Source: Mariprofundaceae bacterium (GTDB taxonomy: Bacteria > Pseudomonadota > Zetaproteobacteria > Mariprofundales > Mariprofundaceae). From it: DNA of 6,149 nucleotides. A program made the position numbers and the translations under genes. Below, piece after piece: positions 5,995-6,149 of the stretch; within the stretch, counting starts at the first letter, position 1, and each line of letters begins with the position of its first letter. A model generated the notes under the pieces. The model did not search any database. It saw nothing but the letters and a program-made list of their open reading frames with translations, and was not told the DNA's origin. The DNA is taken from NCBI GenBank assembly GCA_027035825.1, contig JALVTX010000214.1, positions 1-6,149 of the forward strand, read 5' to 3'.

Positions 5995-6149
5995 ATGCAG
6001 GCAACGGCGGCACTGGCCATTCAACGCTTCGGACGCCACACGGACGTGATGCTCGCCGTGGGCGTGCTGCTGGTGCTGCTCATCATGATGGTGCCGATGC
6101 CGACCTGGCTGATGGACGTGATGCTGGCCGCCAACATCACCATCGGCAT
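5995..6149 (+). CDS. flhA: Flagellar export protein FlhA (N-terminal part, cut by window edge)
   Basis: FlhA forms the nine-subunit ring of the flagellar export apparatus and carries the docking platform for substrates and chaperones. Only the first 51 codons are in view out of about 700 in the family. Visible are a short cytoplasmic head (residues 1-16), a first membrane segment at about 17-36 (VMLAVGVLLVLLIMMVPMP) and the start of the next at TWLMDVMLAANITIG. This matches the FlhA pattern 'D-LL-A-GV-----I-IPLP--LLD-LLA-NI'. The ATG at 5995 is six bases after the flhB stop and is served by AAGGAGG at 5978-5984. The identification rests on this short N-terminus plus its place after flhB, the usual order. 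The gene is truncated by the window edge, not broken. Confidence 0.93.
   Translation, partial: MQATAALAIQRFGRHTDVMLAVGVLLVLLIMMVPMPTWLMDVMLAANITIG

Overview
The window is a GC-rich stretch of a bacterial flagellar locus. It carries the genes of the flagellar type III export gate in the familiar order fliO-fliP-(insert)-fliQ-fliR-flhB-flhA, all on the + strand. flhA is cut by the right edge after 51 codons. The gene order and the E. coli-like lengths of FliQ (89 aa) and FlhB (360 aa) suggest a Gram-negative flagellate, most likely a proteobacterium. Another phylum with the same order, such as a PVC-group member, cannot be excluded from the sequence alone.

Layout: 1-88 holds no recognisable gene. 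fliO (89-427) overlaps fliP (424-1212) by ATGA. Two bases after fliP, a 799-residue soluble hybrid histidine kinase (1215-3614; GAF-PAS-PAS-HisKA-HATPase-REC) begins with a good Shine-Dalgarno site of its own. It splits the usually contiguous fliP-fliQ pair. A 214-base gap (3615-3828) then holds a GC-rich hairpin, two abutting imperfect palindromes and a near-consensus sigma-54 (-24/-12) promoter just before fliQ. fliQ (3829-4098), fliR (4114-4902), flhB (4906-5988) and flhA (5995 onward) follow with gaps of 3 to 15 bases.

FliP, FliQ and FliR form the membrane export gate. FliO helps assemble FliP. FlhB switches substrate class by self-cleavage at an NPTH site that is present here, and FlhA forms the nonameric docking ring. 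The kinase is not a known part of the export apparatus. Its position, apparently co-transcribed and translationally coupled with fliOP, suggests a flagellar or chemosensory signalling job, but this is inference.

The most notable points are the kinase inserted inside the export-gate operon, the sigma-54-like promoter that would give fliQ an almost leaderless mRNA, the palindrome pair in the same gap, and a CX2CX3C cysteine cluster in the receiver domain of the kinase. No wholly new system is evident. The unusual part is the 1215-3828 segment set into an otherwise standard operon.
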